From JAKVCB01 sp965243695 (GTDB lineage Bacteria > Planctomycetota > Planctomycetia > Pirellulales > Lacipirellulaceae), in the NCBI GenBank assembly GCA_965243695.1, contig CBDEWC010000014.1:496001-560000 (forward strand): a stretch of 64,000 nt of DNA, in the 5' to 3' direction. Positions 17,180 through 26,629 of the stretch are shown here, one piece after another (position 1 is the stretch's first letter; every line of letters starts with the position of its first letter). Under the pieces are notes generated by a model. The model was not told the DNA's origin, ran no database searches, and saw only the letters and a program-made list of their open reading frames with translations. The position numbers and the translations under genes were made by a program.

Positions 17180-18331
17180 TCAGCGATTTCTCCAAAGAAT
17201 ATGGTTGTCGATGCCGAGTTCGCGCTGTTTGCCGTCGATGGCCTTTTTGAATTTCCGGGCATCAGTCGGGTAACCTGCGGTAGGTTTCAAGTTGGGCACG
17301 CGCGGGCACCAGAACTCGTTTACCGCTCGCATCGAGAGTTCGCGAAGATACTTGGCGGTCATCGAAGCGAGTGCCGTTGGCAGGAAAGACTCTCCCTTGG
17401 TACGAAAGCAGATTTCGACGGGCCCCCCATCGGCAACCTCTCCCTCCAGATGCGGTGGCACACCACCAGTTGTCGTCCCTTTCCATTGGTAACGGCTCTC
17501 GATTTTACCTTCACCGAGGGTTTGGATCCAAGGTTCAGGAAAATGATGTTGCAGCAACGCCAGGTAACGGTTGCGGGCACCATGCTTGTCACAAACAATG
17601 AACATCGAAGTTGCGTCCGGGTCGCCCGGGTCGACTGTGTGGGATAAACCGGGTGAAGTTTTCAAAAAGTCGACCAGTTGTCGTACGAGTGACAGTGTCA
17701 CGTGTGAAAGAGCAGCACCTTTGCTGCCGTAGTACTGGACCAGGTCGTTGAATTCGCCGGGGAAGACAAGTCGGGCTTGGAGTTTTACCGGAATTGCCCC
17801 CGAGTCGTGACACCGTTCTTGCAGCTGCTTACTTAAATCGAAGATCCGGCTTTCGTCGGCACTGACCGGCAATTGGCACTCGTAGTTTTGGTGCCAGGGG
17901 AGTGGTGCCCGGCGACCGTCTGAATCAGCCTCCAGGACCCCCACCAGTTCCGTCCACGTTTGTGGAGCGGTCCGCATCATACGCAGGACCGTGTGTACAC
18001 CAAGCTCCAGGCGTTCGGGTCCAACCGCCGGGGCGTAAAGTGTTTTTGAGTCAGCGATGGCAAGGTTTTTCCCGCCATCCCACTGGGGAACGACCACCGG
18101 GGCGAGCCGTTGGTAGAGATCGATTGCACCCAGATGGCTGAGGTCAGGTTGGCGCTGCGTGGCGACTGCCGTGGGACCAGACCTGGAGTCCTCGCCAAAA
18201 GTCGCCGGAGAAGACGACGTTTTGCACGCTTCAAGAGGGGTGGATTCAACCTGCCATGCGCTGGCAGCGACCACAAGTGGTCCCAGGTTGGGTCCATATC
18301 CCGCTTCATCAACACCGATCATCCATGCCAT
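17180..18331 (-). CDS. RNase HII/HIII-like protein
   Basis: 383 residues, larger than bacterial RNase HII (about 200). The start MIGVDEAGYGPNLGPLVVAA matches the RNase HII motif with its first catalytic Asp-Glu pair. IADSKTLYAP corresponds to the DSK motif, and IVCDKHGARNRY carries a further aspartate in a suitable place; a late acidic residue is not certain. A long insertion (about residues 30-75 and 120-170) separates them. RNase HII cuts RNA in RNA-DNA hybrids. Whether this divergent, apparently planctomycete-type version does so is inference. Two in-frame ATGs (18331, 18322) are equally possible starts. Confidence 0.72.
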   Translation of the reverse strand: MAWMIGVDEAGYGPNLGPLVVAASAWQVESTPLEACKTSSSPATFGEDSRSGPTAVATQRQPDLSHLGAIDLYQRLAPVVVPQWDGGKNLAIADSKTLYAPAVGPERLELGVHTVLRMMRTAPQTWTELVGVLEADSDGRRAPLPWHQNYECQLPVSADESRIFDLSKQLQERCHDSGAIPVKLQARLVFPGEFNDLVQYYGSKGAALSHVTLSLVRQLVDFLKTSPGLSHTVDPGDPDATSMFIVCDKHGARNRYLALLQHHFPEPWIQTLGEGKIESRYQWKGTTTGGVPPHLEGEVADGGPVEICFRTKGESFLPTALASMTAKYLRELSMRAVNEFWCPRVPNLKPTAGYPTDARKFKKAIDGKQRELGIDNHILWRNR

Positions 18332-18469
18332 CGGAGTCAGTATAGCGTAAGTACGACCATTTTAAACAACGGCCCAGTGAGTTGGGGGGGGGTGGAATCT
18401 CCGGGGGTCGCCACTTGGGACCCTCATTCCGCATTCCCCCAGGGGAAGGCCTTCTGCTATGATCGGAGG

Positions 18470-18697
18470 ATGAATTCTGAACCAACTCCTGACCGCTCCA
18501 TGGGGCCTTCTGCGGCCACCAAATATCCGGAACTTCGAGCTTCTGACTTGGGGATGCCGCGACAACTACGGCGGCGGACGATTTTGCCGATCGTGTTGTT
18601 CGTTGCCACGTGTCTCTCAACGTTTTATGTGGGTACGGCTGATTGGAGACCGCAGACCAGCAGACGTATGCCCAAATGGGACACGTCATCCAGATGA
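18470..18697 (+). other. N-terminal piece of a frameshifted site-2 protease
   Basis: The frame from the ATG at 18470 (directly after GGAGG) encodes MNSEPTPDRSMGPSAAT... then RRRTILPIVLFVATCLSTFYVG, a charged start and first membrane helix of the type found in planctomycete M50 proteases. It ends out of frame at 18697, while the protease body continues in another frame from 18643. A single extra T near 18641-18644 would join them as GTADLETADQQTYAQ. Confidence 0.55.
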
Positions 18698-19440
18698 ATT
18701 GGAAACAGGGGCTGACCTATATGGGGGCCGTGTTGGCCATTCTTCTGACCCACGAAATGGGCCACTTTTTGCAAACGCTGCGGTACCAAATTCCGGCCAG
18801 CTATCCGCTTTGTATCCCGGTCCCTTTCAGCTTGATCGGGACGATGGGGGCGGTCATTAGCATGGACGGAATGCGCGCCAATCGAAAGCAGATATTCGAT
18901 ATTGGGATTGCTGGGCCCTTGGCGGGACTGGCGGTCGCCGTTCCGGTACTCTATTTCGGGGTCCAACAGCTTGATCTGGCAGTTCCCCCACGGGCGGGTG
19001 ATATTCAGTTACACAACCCTATCGCGGTCCGCTGGATGATTGAATGGATTCACCCGCAGTGGGCAGATCGATCAGCCTGGGTGGCCGTTTCGCAGCTCAA
19101 CGCATTTTTCATGGCCGGTTGGGTGGGAATGCTTATTACCGGTTTGAACATGTTGCCCATCAGCCAACTCGACGGTGGGCATACGATCTATGCACTCTTT
19201 GGCCGTGATGCACACAAATTAGCCCGAGCTTTTGTGATCGTCGCGATCATTTATGTCGTGATGTATTTGGACCAGGCAGCGATTTGGACGCCGATGTTGA
19301 TTCTGGTGATCTTGATGGGGATCCATCATCCGCCCACCTCGGACGACAGCGTCGAACTGGACAATGTTCGCTGGATGATCGGAGTCGCTTCGCTGGCGAT
19401 TCCCGTATTGTGTTTCCCACTTTTGGGACTGAAACAGTAG
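18643..19440 (+). CDS. M50 site-2 protease family metalloprotease (N-terminus in another frame)
   Basis: 265 residues from a TTG; no good ribosome site precedes it. Membrane helices include YMGAVLAILLTHEMGHFLQTL with the zinc motif HExxH (His37, Glu38, His41), and the third ligand lies in LPISQLDGGHTIYALFG. Family enzymes cut transmembrane substrates in regulated intramembrane proteolysis or act as exporters' partners. The expected first helix is encoded upstream in a different frame (18470-18697), so the native gene is probably 18470-19440 with a one-base disruption, or the shorter protein is made from the TTG or the ATG at 18697. Confidence 0.85.
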   Translation: METADQQTYAQMGHVIQMNWKQGLTYMGAVLAILLTHEMGHFLQTLRYQIPASYPLCIPVPFSLIGTMGAVISMDGMRANRKQIFDIGIAGPLAGLAVAVPVLYFGVQQLDLAVPPRAGDIQLHNPIAVRWMIEWIHPQWADRSAWVAVSQLNAFFMAGWVGMLITGLNMLPISQLDGGHTIYALFGRDAHKLARAFVIVAIIYVVMYLDQAAIWTPMLILVILMGIHHPPTSDDSVELDNVRWMIGVASLAIPVLCFPLLGLKQ

Positions 19441-19496
19441 CGGGAAGCCAAACTCGTTCTAAGGGGTGTTGATCTCGCTGGCAGCCGCGGGCCTAC

Positions 19497-20888
19497 CTAG
19501 GGAGCAAGGAGCAGTCGGCCAGGAGCGGCCAGAAAGCCTTTGACTTCGTTCAGGAATTGCGCTGCTCTAGCGCCGTCGACGATGCGATGGTCGTAAGTCA
19601 GCGACAGAGGCATGATCAACCGCGGTTGAAGTTCACCATCGACATACATGGGCAATTCTCGACTGCGACCAACCAGGAGGATGGCAACTTCTGGGGGATT
19701 GATGATTGGGGTTGAGTAGGTTCCACCAACGGAGCCCAGGTTGCTTATAGTAAAAGTGCCTCCGCGCAGGTCCTCGACGGCAAAACTTCCCAGGTGGGCC
19801 ATTTCCGTGAGTCGGGCCAGTTCATGGGTAATTTGTGAAATCGTGAGTCGATCGGCGTCGCGCATCACTGGCACAATGAGGCCCCGATTTGTGTCGACGG
19901 CAATCCCGATATTTACATATTCCTTGTAAACGATTTGGTTGTTTTCGGTATCCACCGAGGCGTTGACAATTGGGTGTAACCGCAACGACGAGGAAATGGC
20001 CTTAATCAAAAAAGGCATCGAGGTGAGTTTAAGTCCTTGAGCAGCGTAGTCGGCTTTACTTTGTTGTCGCATGGCTTCCAGGGCCGATACGTCGACGTCG
20101 TCGAAGTTAGTCAGTTGCGGGATGGTGGAATAAGAGTTGAGCATATTACGCGCAATGGTTTGCCGTAATCGCGACATTTTTTCGACACGAACGGCTCCCT
20201 GCCCATCCGATTCCCGGATTCCCGGTGGCGTGATCCCGGCCGGTGCTGCAGTTGCTGCCTGCTGGTTGGCCGAACGGACGTAAGCCTGCACATCGTCGGC
20301 GGTAATTCGACCACTTTCTCCGGTAGGGTGAACACGGCGAAGATCGACACCAAGTTCTCTGGCCAGTCGACGGATTGCTGGACCTGCCGCTGCGGCCAGG
20401 TGAAGGTCGGTGGTGGCTTCGGTTGGTTCCTCAGTAGCCGGTGGTGGCACCGGTGCCATTGCCGGGACCACAGGTGGTGCCGACTGAGTGGTGTTGGGTG
20501 ACGGTGGCACGTCTGCAGCGGGCGATGGTGCGGAAGCCAACGGTCCAGCAGCGGCAGGCGGTGCGGGTGCAACAGGTTCCAGAGCGGCTGGAGAGGTTGG
20601 AGGCGCCGAGCCTGAAGAATCTGCAGAGTTCTCCGCTGGGGCGGGCGCGTTAGTGGGTTCCAGTTCGAGAAGGGGTGAGCCGACTGAGATGGTGTCGCCT
20701 TCGACAACAAGAATCTTGGTGACTTTGCCCGCTTCGGGGCTGGGAACAGGCATGGTCGCTTTATCGGTTTCGACTTCGAGCAGATCTTGTTCAACTTCGA
20801 TGAGATCTCCCACACTGACCATGATGGTGAGGACGTCACCCGACTCGATATTCTCTCCCAAATGGGGCAGGGTAATTTGGTTTGTCAT
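19497..20888 (-). CDS. aceF: Pyruvate dehydrogenase E2, dihydrolipoamide acetyltransferase
   Basis: 463 residues from the ATG at 20888. Domains in order: one lipoyl domain (residues 1-75, lipoyl-lysine Lys43 in ETDKATM), a long Pro/Ala-rich swinging linker, a peripheral-subunit-binding domain (AGPAIRRLARELGVDLRRVHPTGESGRITADDVQAYV), and the acetyltransferase core (about 220-463) ending with the active site SLTYDHRIVDG (HxxxDG). It transfers acetyl groups to CoA. It follows aceE by 53 bases in the operon lpd-aceE-aceF. Only one lipoyl domain is present, against three in E. coli. Confidence 0.95.
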   Translation of the reverse strand: MTNQITLPHLGENIESGDVLTIMVSVGDLIEVEQDLLEVETDKATMPVPSPEAGKVTKILVVEGDTISVGSPLLELEPTNAPAPAENSADSSGSAPPTSPAALEPVAPAPPAAAGPLASAPSPAADVPPSPNTTQSAPPVVPAMAPVPPPATEEPTEATTDLHLAAAAGPAIRRLARELGVDLRRVHPTGESGRITADDVQAYVRSANQQAATAAPAGITPPGIRESDGQGAVRVEKMSRLRQTIARNMLNSYSTIPQLTNFDDVDVSALEAMRQQSKADYAAQGLKLTSMPFLIKAISSSLRLHPIVNASVDTENNQIVYKEYVNIGIAVDTNRGLIVPVMRDADRLTISQITHELARLTEMAHLGSFAVEDLRGGTFTISNLGSVGGTYSTPIINPPEVAILLVGRSRELPMYVDGELQPRLIMPLSLTYDHRIVDGARAAQFLNEVKGFLAAPGRLLLAP

Positions 20889-20941
20889 AGCAGCGAACCA
20901 GGGGTAAGACTTGGAAAATGGAGTGACCGGCCACAGGCAGT

Positions 20942-23641
20942 TCACGCGAACAGCGGCGACGGTTTTTCCGGGTCAATATTCAGTGTTTTGATTGCCTCGG
21001 CGACAGTTTTTTTGTCGACTTTTCCTTGTTGGCTGAGTTGGTGGAGGGCGGCCAACGCGACGCATTCGGCATCGACTTCGAAATGGCGTCGTAGTGCTTC
21101 ACGGGTCTCGCTGCGGCCCATTCCATCGGTACCGAGCGTCAATAGTCCGCCTGGGATCCAAGGGCTGATTTGCTCAGGCAGGCAGCGGAGGTAGTCGCTG
21201 GCCGCAACGCAGGGTCCGTCGACTCCGTTGAGTTGTTCTTCGAGATAAGAGACTCGCGGTGGTGCCAACGGGTTGAGCAGATTCCACCGCTGGCATTCGC
21301 CTGCGTCACGACGAAGTTCGGTCCAGCTGGTCACGCTCCACACATCACTGGAAATCCCGAATTTTTCAGCGAGTAGAGCTTGAGCTCGAGACACCTCGCG
21401 CAAGATGGCCCCCGAACCAAACAGTTGCACGCGGTGGGGACCGTCAGTATTGACGGTTGCCAGTTTATACATACCCCGAATAATACCTTCTTCGCAGCCA
21501 GCAGGCATTTCGGGCATGTGGTAGTTTTCGTTTTCGAGCGTGATGTAATAGATGGCTGTTTCACCATCTTCGTACATCCGTTTGAGCCCATCGAAGACGA
21601 TTGTGGCGGTTTCGTAAGCGAATGCGGGGTCGTAGGCCCGCACCGTTGGGAAAGCAATTGCGTTGACCAGGCTATGCCCATCTTGGTGTTGCAAACCCTC
21701 GCCATTGAGGGTGGTTCGGCCGGCGGTGCCACCGAGCATGAAGCCTTTGGCCCGCATGTCGGCAGCTGCCCAGATCAAATCACCAATTCGCTGGAAGCCG
21801 AACATGGAGTAGTAAATAAACATCGGAATCATGTTGACGCCGTGCGACGCGTAAGCGGTACCAGCGGCATTGAACGAGGCCATCGAACCAGCTTCGGTGA
21901 TTCCTTCTTCGAGCAATTGCCCATCCCGGGCTTCTTTGTAGAAAGCGATTTGATCGGAGTCGACCGGTTCGTAAAGTTGACCTCGGTGGGCATAAATGCC
22001 GATCTGGCGGAAGAGGCCTTCCATCCCGAAGGTGCGGGATTCGTCGGGAACGATGGGTACGATAAATTTCCCGATGTCCTTGTCTCGCAAGAGATCACTG
22101 AGCAGGCGAACAAAGCCCATCGTGGTCGACATTTCTTTGCCTTCGCCCTGACTGACCAGCTTTGCCATCGTTTTCGGGTAATCGGCCAGGCGAGGAACTT
22201 TCATCCGGACTGGCTTTGACGTCCGCGCGGGGACATAGCCTCCAAGCGCTTCGCGCCGCTCACGCAGGTATTGCATTTCAGGGCTATCTTCGGGCGGTTT
22301 GTAGAAGGGAGCACCCGAGACACGTTCATCGGAGATTGGGATGCCAAAACGTGTGCGGAACTCACGAAGTTCTGCTTCGTTGAGCTTCTTTTGGTTATGG
22401 GTCATGTTGCGGCCTTCGCCGCCCTCGCCCAACCCATAGCCTTTGATCGTTTTGGCAATGACCACCGTAGGTTTCCCTTTGCAGTCCATGGCCGCTTGAT
22501 AGGCCGCAAAAACTTTCTCCGGATCGTGTCCTCCCCGGCGCATTTTTTGCAGTTTCTCGTCAGAGTAGTTTTGGACCAGTTCGAGCAATTCGGGATGTTC
22601 GCCAAAGAAATGTTCTCGGATATAGTCGCCATGGGAGACGATGTATTTCTGATACTGTCCGTCGACAACTTCCATCATGCGGGCAGCAAGCAGTCCTCGT
22701 TCATCCTGCTCCAGTAGCGGGTCCCAGTCGTCGCCCCAGATCACTTTGATGACATTCCAACCGGCTCCGCGAAACGCCCCTTCCAGTTCCTGGATGATTT
22801 TTCCGTTTCCTCGAACCGGTCCATCGAGTCGCTGGAGGTTGCAATTGATCACGAAAGTCAAGTTGTCGAGACGTTCGCGGGCAGCCAGCGTGATGGCACC
22901 GAGGGTTTCTGGTTCGTCACATTCGCCATCACCCAAAAAGGCCCACACACGTTTCTGCGAGGTGTCGAGGATGGATCGGTCGCGGAGGTATTCGTTAAAG
23001 CGAGCCTGGTAAATCGCCATGATGGGTGCGAGGCCCATCGAGACGGTGGGGAATTCCCAGAAATCGGGCATCAACCATGGGTGGGGATAGGAGGAGAGGC
23101 CTCCTTCGGGAGTCAATTCTCGTCGGAAGTTGATCAGGTGTTCCTTGGAGAGACGCCCTTCCAGATATGCCCGGGCGTACATTCCTGGGGACGCGTGTCC
23201 CTGGAAGTAAACCTGGTCCCCATCGTAACCACTTTCGCCGCGACCGCGGATGAAGTGATTGATGGCCACTTCACACAAGGTAGCCGACGAGGCAAATGTT
23301 GAGATGTGCCCCCCGATTCCGGCATGATCGCGGTTGGCCCGAGTGACCATGGCCATGGCATTCCACCGCACAAAGCTCTTGATGCGACGTTCTAATTCCC
23401 GATTGCCTGGATAAGGGGGTTGCCTGTCCCGAGGAATCGTATTGACGTAGGGTGTGGTTGCCGTGAAAGGCAGTTCCACACCATTGCGAACCGCCGACTC
23501 TTCGAGCACCGTCAAAAGCTGCTTGACACGTTCCGGGCCTTTACTCTCCAGCACATAGTCCAGCGATTCGAGCCATTCTTCCGTTTCGTTGGAATCGGAG
23601 TCATCGACAATCGACGATTTGGTTTTGTCAGCGTTGGCCAT
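20942..23641 (-). CDS. aceE: Pyruvate dehydrogenase E1 component, homodimeric type
   Basis: 899 residues, the length of the homodimeric AceE rather than the alpha/beta type. Evidence includes YFQGHASPGMYARAYLEGRL near the N-terminus, the thiamine diphosphate motif FLGDGECDEPETLGAITLAARERLDNLTFVINCNLQRLDGPVRGN, and KTIKGYGLGEGGEGRNMTHNQKKL. The C-terminal domain contains GTDGMGRSETREALRRHFEVDAE. It decarboxylates pyruvate and acetylates the lipoyl domain of AceF. The start ATG at 23641 has AGGAA eight bases upstream. It lies between lpd and aceF. Confidence 0.97.
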   Translation of the reverse strand: MANADKTKSSIVDDSDSNETEEWLESLDYVLESKGPERVKQLLTVLEESAVRNGVELPFTATTPYVNTIPRDRQPPYPGNRELERRIKSFVRWNAMAMVTRANRDHAGIGGHISTFASSATLCEVAINHFIRGRGESGYDGDQVYFQGHASPGMYARAYLEGRLSKEHLINFRRELTPEGGLSSYPHPWLMPDFWEFPTVSMGLAPIMAIYQARFNEYLRDRSILDTSQKRVWAFLGDGECDEPETLGAITLAARERLDNLTFVINCNLQRLDGPVRGNGKIIQELEGAFRGAGWNVIKVIWGDDWDPLLEQDERGLLAARMMEVVDGQYQKYIVSHGDYIREHFFGEHPELLELVQNYSDEKLQKMRRGGHDPEKVFAAYQAAMDCKGKPTVVIAKTIKGYGLGEGGEGRNMTHNQKKLNEAELREFRTRFGIPISDERVSGAPFYKPPEDSPEMQYLRERREALGGYVPARTSKPVRMKVPRLADYPKTMAKLVSQGEGKEMSTTMGFVRLLSDLLRDKDIGKFIVPIVPDESRTFGMEGLFRQIGIYAHRGQLYEPVDSDQIAFYKEARDGQLLEEGITEAGSMASFNAAGTAYASHGVNMIPMFIYYSMFGFQRIGDLIWAAADMRAKGFMLGGTAGRTTLNGEGLQHQDGHSLVNAIAFPTVRAYDPAFAYETATIVFDGLKRMYEDGETAIYYITLENENYHMPEMPAGCEEGIIRGMYKLATVNTDGPHRVQLFGSGAILREVSRAQALLAEKFGISSDVWSVTSWTELRRDAGECQRWNLLNPLAPPRVSYLEEQLNGVDGPCVAASDYLRCLPEQISPWIPGGLLTLGTDGMGRSETREALRRHFEVDAECVALAALHQLSQQGKVDKKTVAEAIKTLNIDPEKPSPLFA

Positions 23642-23706
23642 AAGGATGGTTCCTGTGGCACCGGTCAAGAAAGGTCGGTGGTGTTTCGTCTGGCTGGGTG
23701 TTGGCT

Positions 23707-25131
23707 TTATTTCCGCTTTGGTTTGTAGATTTCGGTTGCCAACCCGAGATGGACTTCTCCGGCAAAGGCCACTGTTTCGCTCAGGGTCGGATGTGGGTGG
23801 ATCGATTCGGTCAGGTCACGTGTTGAACACCCCATTTCGATGGCAACAACCGCTTCGGCAATCAGTTCCCCCGCACCGGCGCCGACAATTCCGCAACCCA
23901 GGAGTCGATCGTTAGCTGGATCAATGAGCCACTTGGTCATTCCATCGGTCCGGCCAATAGCAATGGCGCGCCCACTAGCTTGCCACGGATAAACAGCAAC
24001 CGCAACTTCACGGTTCTCGCGTTTGGCTGCTTCTTGCGTGAGACCTGCCCAGGCAATTTCGGGATCGGTAAACACAACGGCAGGTATGGCTGTTGCGTCA
24101 AAGGCAGCCGGCTCCCCGGCGAGGACCTCGGCCGCGACTTTGCCTTCATGGGATGCTTTGTGGGCGAGCATTGGTTCTCCGGCCACATCCCCAATAGCCA
24201 TGATATGCGAATCGTCGGTTTGCTGCCGATCGTTGACGACCACAAATCCGTGGTCATTGATTTTAACGCCCGTATTCTCAAGGCCGATTCCTGAAGAAAC
24301 GGGACGGCGCCCAACTGAGATCAAAACCCGATCGTATGAGTAAGTGCCGTTGAGTTCGGGACCTTCCATTTCCACTTCGACTTTTTTACCGGTCTCTTTC
24401 AGGCTGGTCACCTTGGTGCCGAGGTGAACATGGGCAAACCGCTGGCGAATGCGCTTTTCGAGTGGTTTGACAAGGTCGCGATCAGCGCCAGGTAAAAGGC
24501 CTTCGGTTAACTCAACGACCGAAACTTGCGAGCCTAGTTCCGAGTAGACCGTGCCCATCTCCAAACCGATGTAGCCGCCACCAATGACCAGCAGCGACTC
24601 AGGAATATCCTCCAGGGCCAAAGCGCCTGTCGAATCCAACACGCGGGGGGAATCGATGGCGAACATTTTGGGCATGGCTGGTACGGAACCAGTTGCCAGG
24701 ATGCAATGGTCGAAGGTGATCCGTTCGGCGTCATAGCTGTCCGGATCGCCACCTTCGAGCTGTAGGGTTTGCGAATCGACGAAGATTCCTCGGGCGTGGA
24801 TGCGGCGCACTTTACGCCGCTTGGCCAACTGGGCCAGCCCCCCCGAGAGAGTCTCGATGACGTTTTCTTTGCGGGCGCGGGTTTTGTCGATATTGATCTT
24901 CGGTTTGGGGAAGTCGACACCCCAATCGGCCATTTCCTCCGCCTCGCTTACCACCTTGGCCACATGCAATAATGCCTTCGACGGGATGCAGCCGCGCAAC
25001 AGGCAGGTTCCACCAAGCCGCGAGTTGGCTTCGACCAGGGTAACCTCCATCCCCAAATCAGCGGCGAGAAAGGCGGCAGCGTATCCTCCTGGCCCTCCTC
25101 CCAAAACAACAACCTGTGAGTGCAGCGACAT
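23707..25131 (-). CDS. lpd: Dihydrolipoyl dehydrogenase (E3)
   Basis: 474 residues. FAD-binding VVVLGGGPGGYAAAFLAADLG, redox disulfide GGTCLLRGCIPSKALL (CxxxxC), NAD motif LLVIGGGYIGLEMGTVYSELGSQVSVVE, second FAD contact HIMAIGDVAGEPMLAHKASHEG, and the C-terminal His-Glu dyad in SIHPHPTLSE. It reoxidises the lipoyl group of AceF. It is the first gene of the operon, an order different from the common aceE-aceF-lpd. Start at MSLHSQ, with 14 additional in-frame codons upstream judged less likely. Confidence 0.97.
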   Translation of the reverse strand: MSLHSQVVVLGGGPGGYAAAFLAADLGMEVTLVEANSRLGGTCLLRGCIPSKALLHVAKVVSEAEEMADWGVDFPKPKINIDKTRARKENVIETLSGGLAQLAKRRKVRRIHARGIFVDSQTLQLEGGDPDSYDAERITFDHCILATGSVPAMPKMFAIDSPRVLDSTGALALEDIPESLLVIGGGYIGLEMGTVYSELGSQVSVVELTEGLLPGADRDLVKPLEKRIRQRFAHVHLGTKVTSLKETGKKVEVEMEGPELNGTYSYDRVLISVGRRPVSSGIGLENTGVKINDHGFVVVNDRQQTDDSHIMAIGDVAGEPMLAHKASHEGKVAAEVLAGEPAAFDATAIPAVVFTDPEIAWAGLTQEAAKRENREVAVAVYPWQASGRAIAIGRTDGMTKWLIDPANDRLLGCGIVGAGAGELIAEAVVAIEMGCSTRDLTESIHPHPTLSETVAFAGEVHLGLATEIYKPKRK

Positions 25132-25278
25132 ACCTAGTGGCTCGAGAGAGTTCAAATTGAGCGGTGCATGCAAAACTTATTGCCTGTCAAGTAGTTACCG
25201 CAACAAACAACCCAGTCTAGCGGACATTTGGACGATCGAAAATGGGGGTCCCTGCTCCAAAATTTAACTTCAGGCCTG

Positions 25279-26559
25279 TTATTCGTGGCCAGTGGACCAC
25301 TCCTGCAGCCCGCAAACCAGGGTGGAGCAAAGTTTTTGGAGTTGGTTCTCAGAGATCACCAGGGGCGGGGTGAGGTAGACGACATCCTTGGTGGGACGAA
25401 TAAGGACTCCCAACCGCCGATATTTTTCTATCAATTTTTCCCGGTGCTGAAGCTGTTGGAGTTGAACAACGCCGACCGCCCCCTGAACACGCACATCGAC
25501 GACCCCTGGCAGTTCGCGGCACGGGGCGAGCCCTTGGCGAAGGATCGTCTCGATTTTCTGGACCTGAGCCAGTCGTGGCTCTGTCTCAAAAAGGTCGAGC
25601 GACGCCCCGGCGGCTGCGCAAGCAAGTGGATTGGCCATGAACGTGGGCCCGTGCATCAATGCGCTAGACTTGTCTTCCGCTAGAAAGGCCTCGAACACAC
25701 CCGTGGTAGCAACGGCTGCTGCCATACCAATGGCACCACCGGTCAGAGATTTCCCAATACACATGATGTCGGGCACCACGTCCGCTTGTTGGCACGCGAA
25801 CATGGTGCCAGTCCGACCAAAACCGGTAGCAATTTCGTCGGCAATCAGCAAAAGCCCATGCTGGTTACAAACCTGCCGAATCATGCTGAGCGATTCGGGG
25901 TTGTGAAATCGCATCCCGCCGGCACCCTGGATAAGTGGTTCGATAATTGCACCAGCCAGCTGATCGGCCCGCTCGGCGACGAATTTCTCGAAAGCTTGGC
26001 AATCTGTTGCGCTACGGGGAATTTTGTGCGGATATTGCTCGAGCAAAAACCCCTTGAAATGAGCGTGCATACTGTTGTCTGGATCACAGACTGACATCGC
26101 ACCGCTGGTATCGCCGTGGTAAGAATTTTCGAAAGAGATGAACCGATTGCGACCAGCGAAACCCTGGTTCAGCCAATACTGCACTGCCATCTTCAGGGCG
26201 ATTTCAACCGAGACAGATCCCGAGTCGGCAAAGAAGACATGGTTCAAGTCGCCGGGTAACAGTTGGCTCAGCCGTTTCGCCAGGCGTAAGGCGGGTTCAT
26301 GGTGGATGCCGCCAAACATAATATGCGGCATGATTTTGAGTTGCCGTTCGATGGCGGCGATAATGTGTGGGTGGTTGTACCCGTGGCAGGCAGTCCACCA
26401 CGACGCCACCCCGTCGATGAGCCGCTCACCCGAAGCGAGGGTCACATAAACCCCGTCGGTCGCTACGACGGGCCAGGGGACGCCAGCCGTTTTCATCTGG
26501 GTGTAGGGCATCCACACGTGGCGGGCACCGTCGCGTTGCCAGTCAGGTTGGTTTTGCAT
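25279..26559 (-). CDS. bioA: Adenosylmethionine-8-amino-7-oxononanoate aminotransferase
   Basis: 426 residues, class III PLP aminotransferase. Diagnostic BioA segments: HVWMPYTQMK at the start, DGVASWWTACHGYNHP, FADSGSVSVEIALKMAVQYW, FENSYHGDTSGAMSV, IADEIATGFGRTG and the PLP lysine in IMCIGKSLTGGAIGMA. HGPTFMANPLACAAAGASLDLF is also typical. It converts 8-amino-7-oxononanoate to 7,8-diaminononanoate with S-adenosylmethionine as amino donor. bioF, which makes its substrate, is 6.6 kb away on the same strand. ATG at 26559. Confidence 0.96.
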   Translation of the reverse strand: MQNQPDWQRDGARHVWMPYTQMKTAGVPWPVVATDGVYVTLASGERLIDGVASWWTACHGYNHPHIIAAIERQLKIMPHIMFGGIHHEPALRLAKRLSQLLPGDLNHVFFADSGSVSVEIALKMAVQYWLNQGFAGRNRFISFENSYHGDTSGAMSVCDPDNSMHAHFKGFLLEQYPHKIPRSATDCQAFEKFVAERADQLAGAIIEPLIQGAGGMRFHNPESLSMIRQVCNQHGLLLIADEIATGFGRTGTMFACQQADVVPDIMCIGKSLTGGAIGMAAAVATTGVFEAFLAEDKSSALMHGPTFMANPLACAAAGASLDLFETEPRLAQVQKIETILRQGLAPCRELPGVVDVRVQGAVGVVQLQQLQHREKLIEKYRRLGVLIRPTKDVVYLTPPLVISENQLQKLCSTLVCGLQEWSTGHE

Positions 26560-26629
26560 CAAAGATTGCCGTGCCAGGGAAGGGTTGTTGTTGCAAGTTT
26601 ACTGGTCCGGTGGATCCCCACCAAACGCA

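Noticed and set aside
18643..18700. Programmed ribosomal frameshift in the site-2 protease gene
   Set aside because: No slippery heptamer or obvious downstream pseudoknot was seen near the frame change; mutation or sequence error is simpler.
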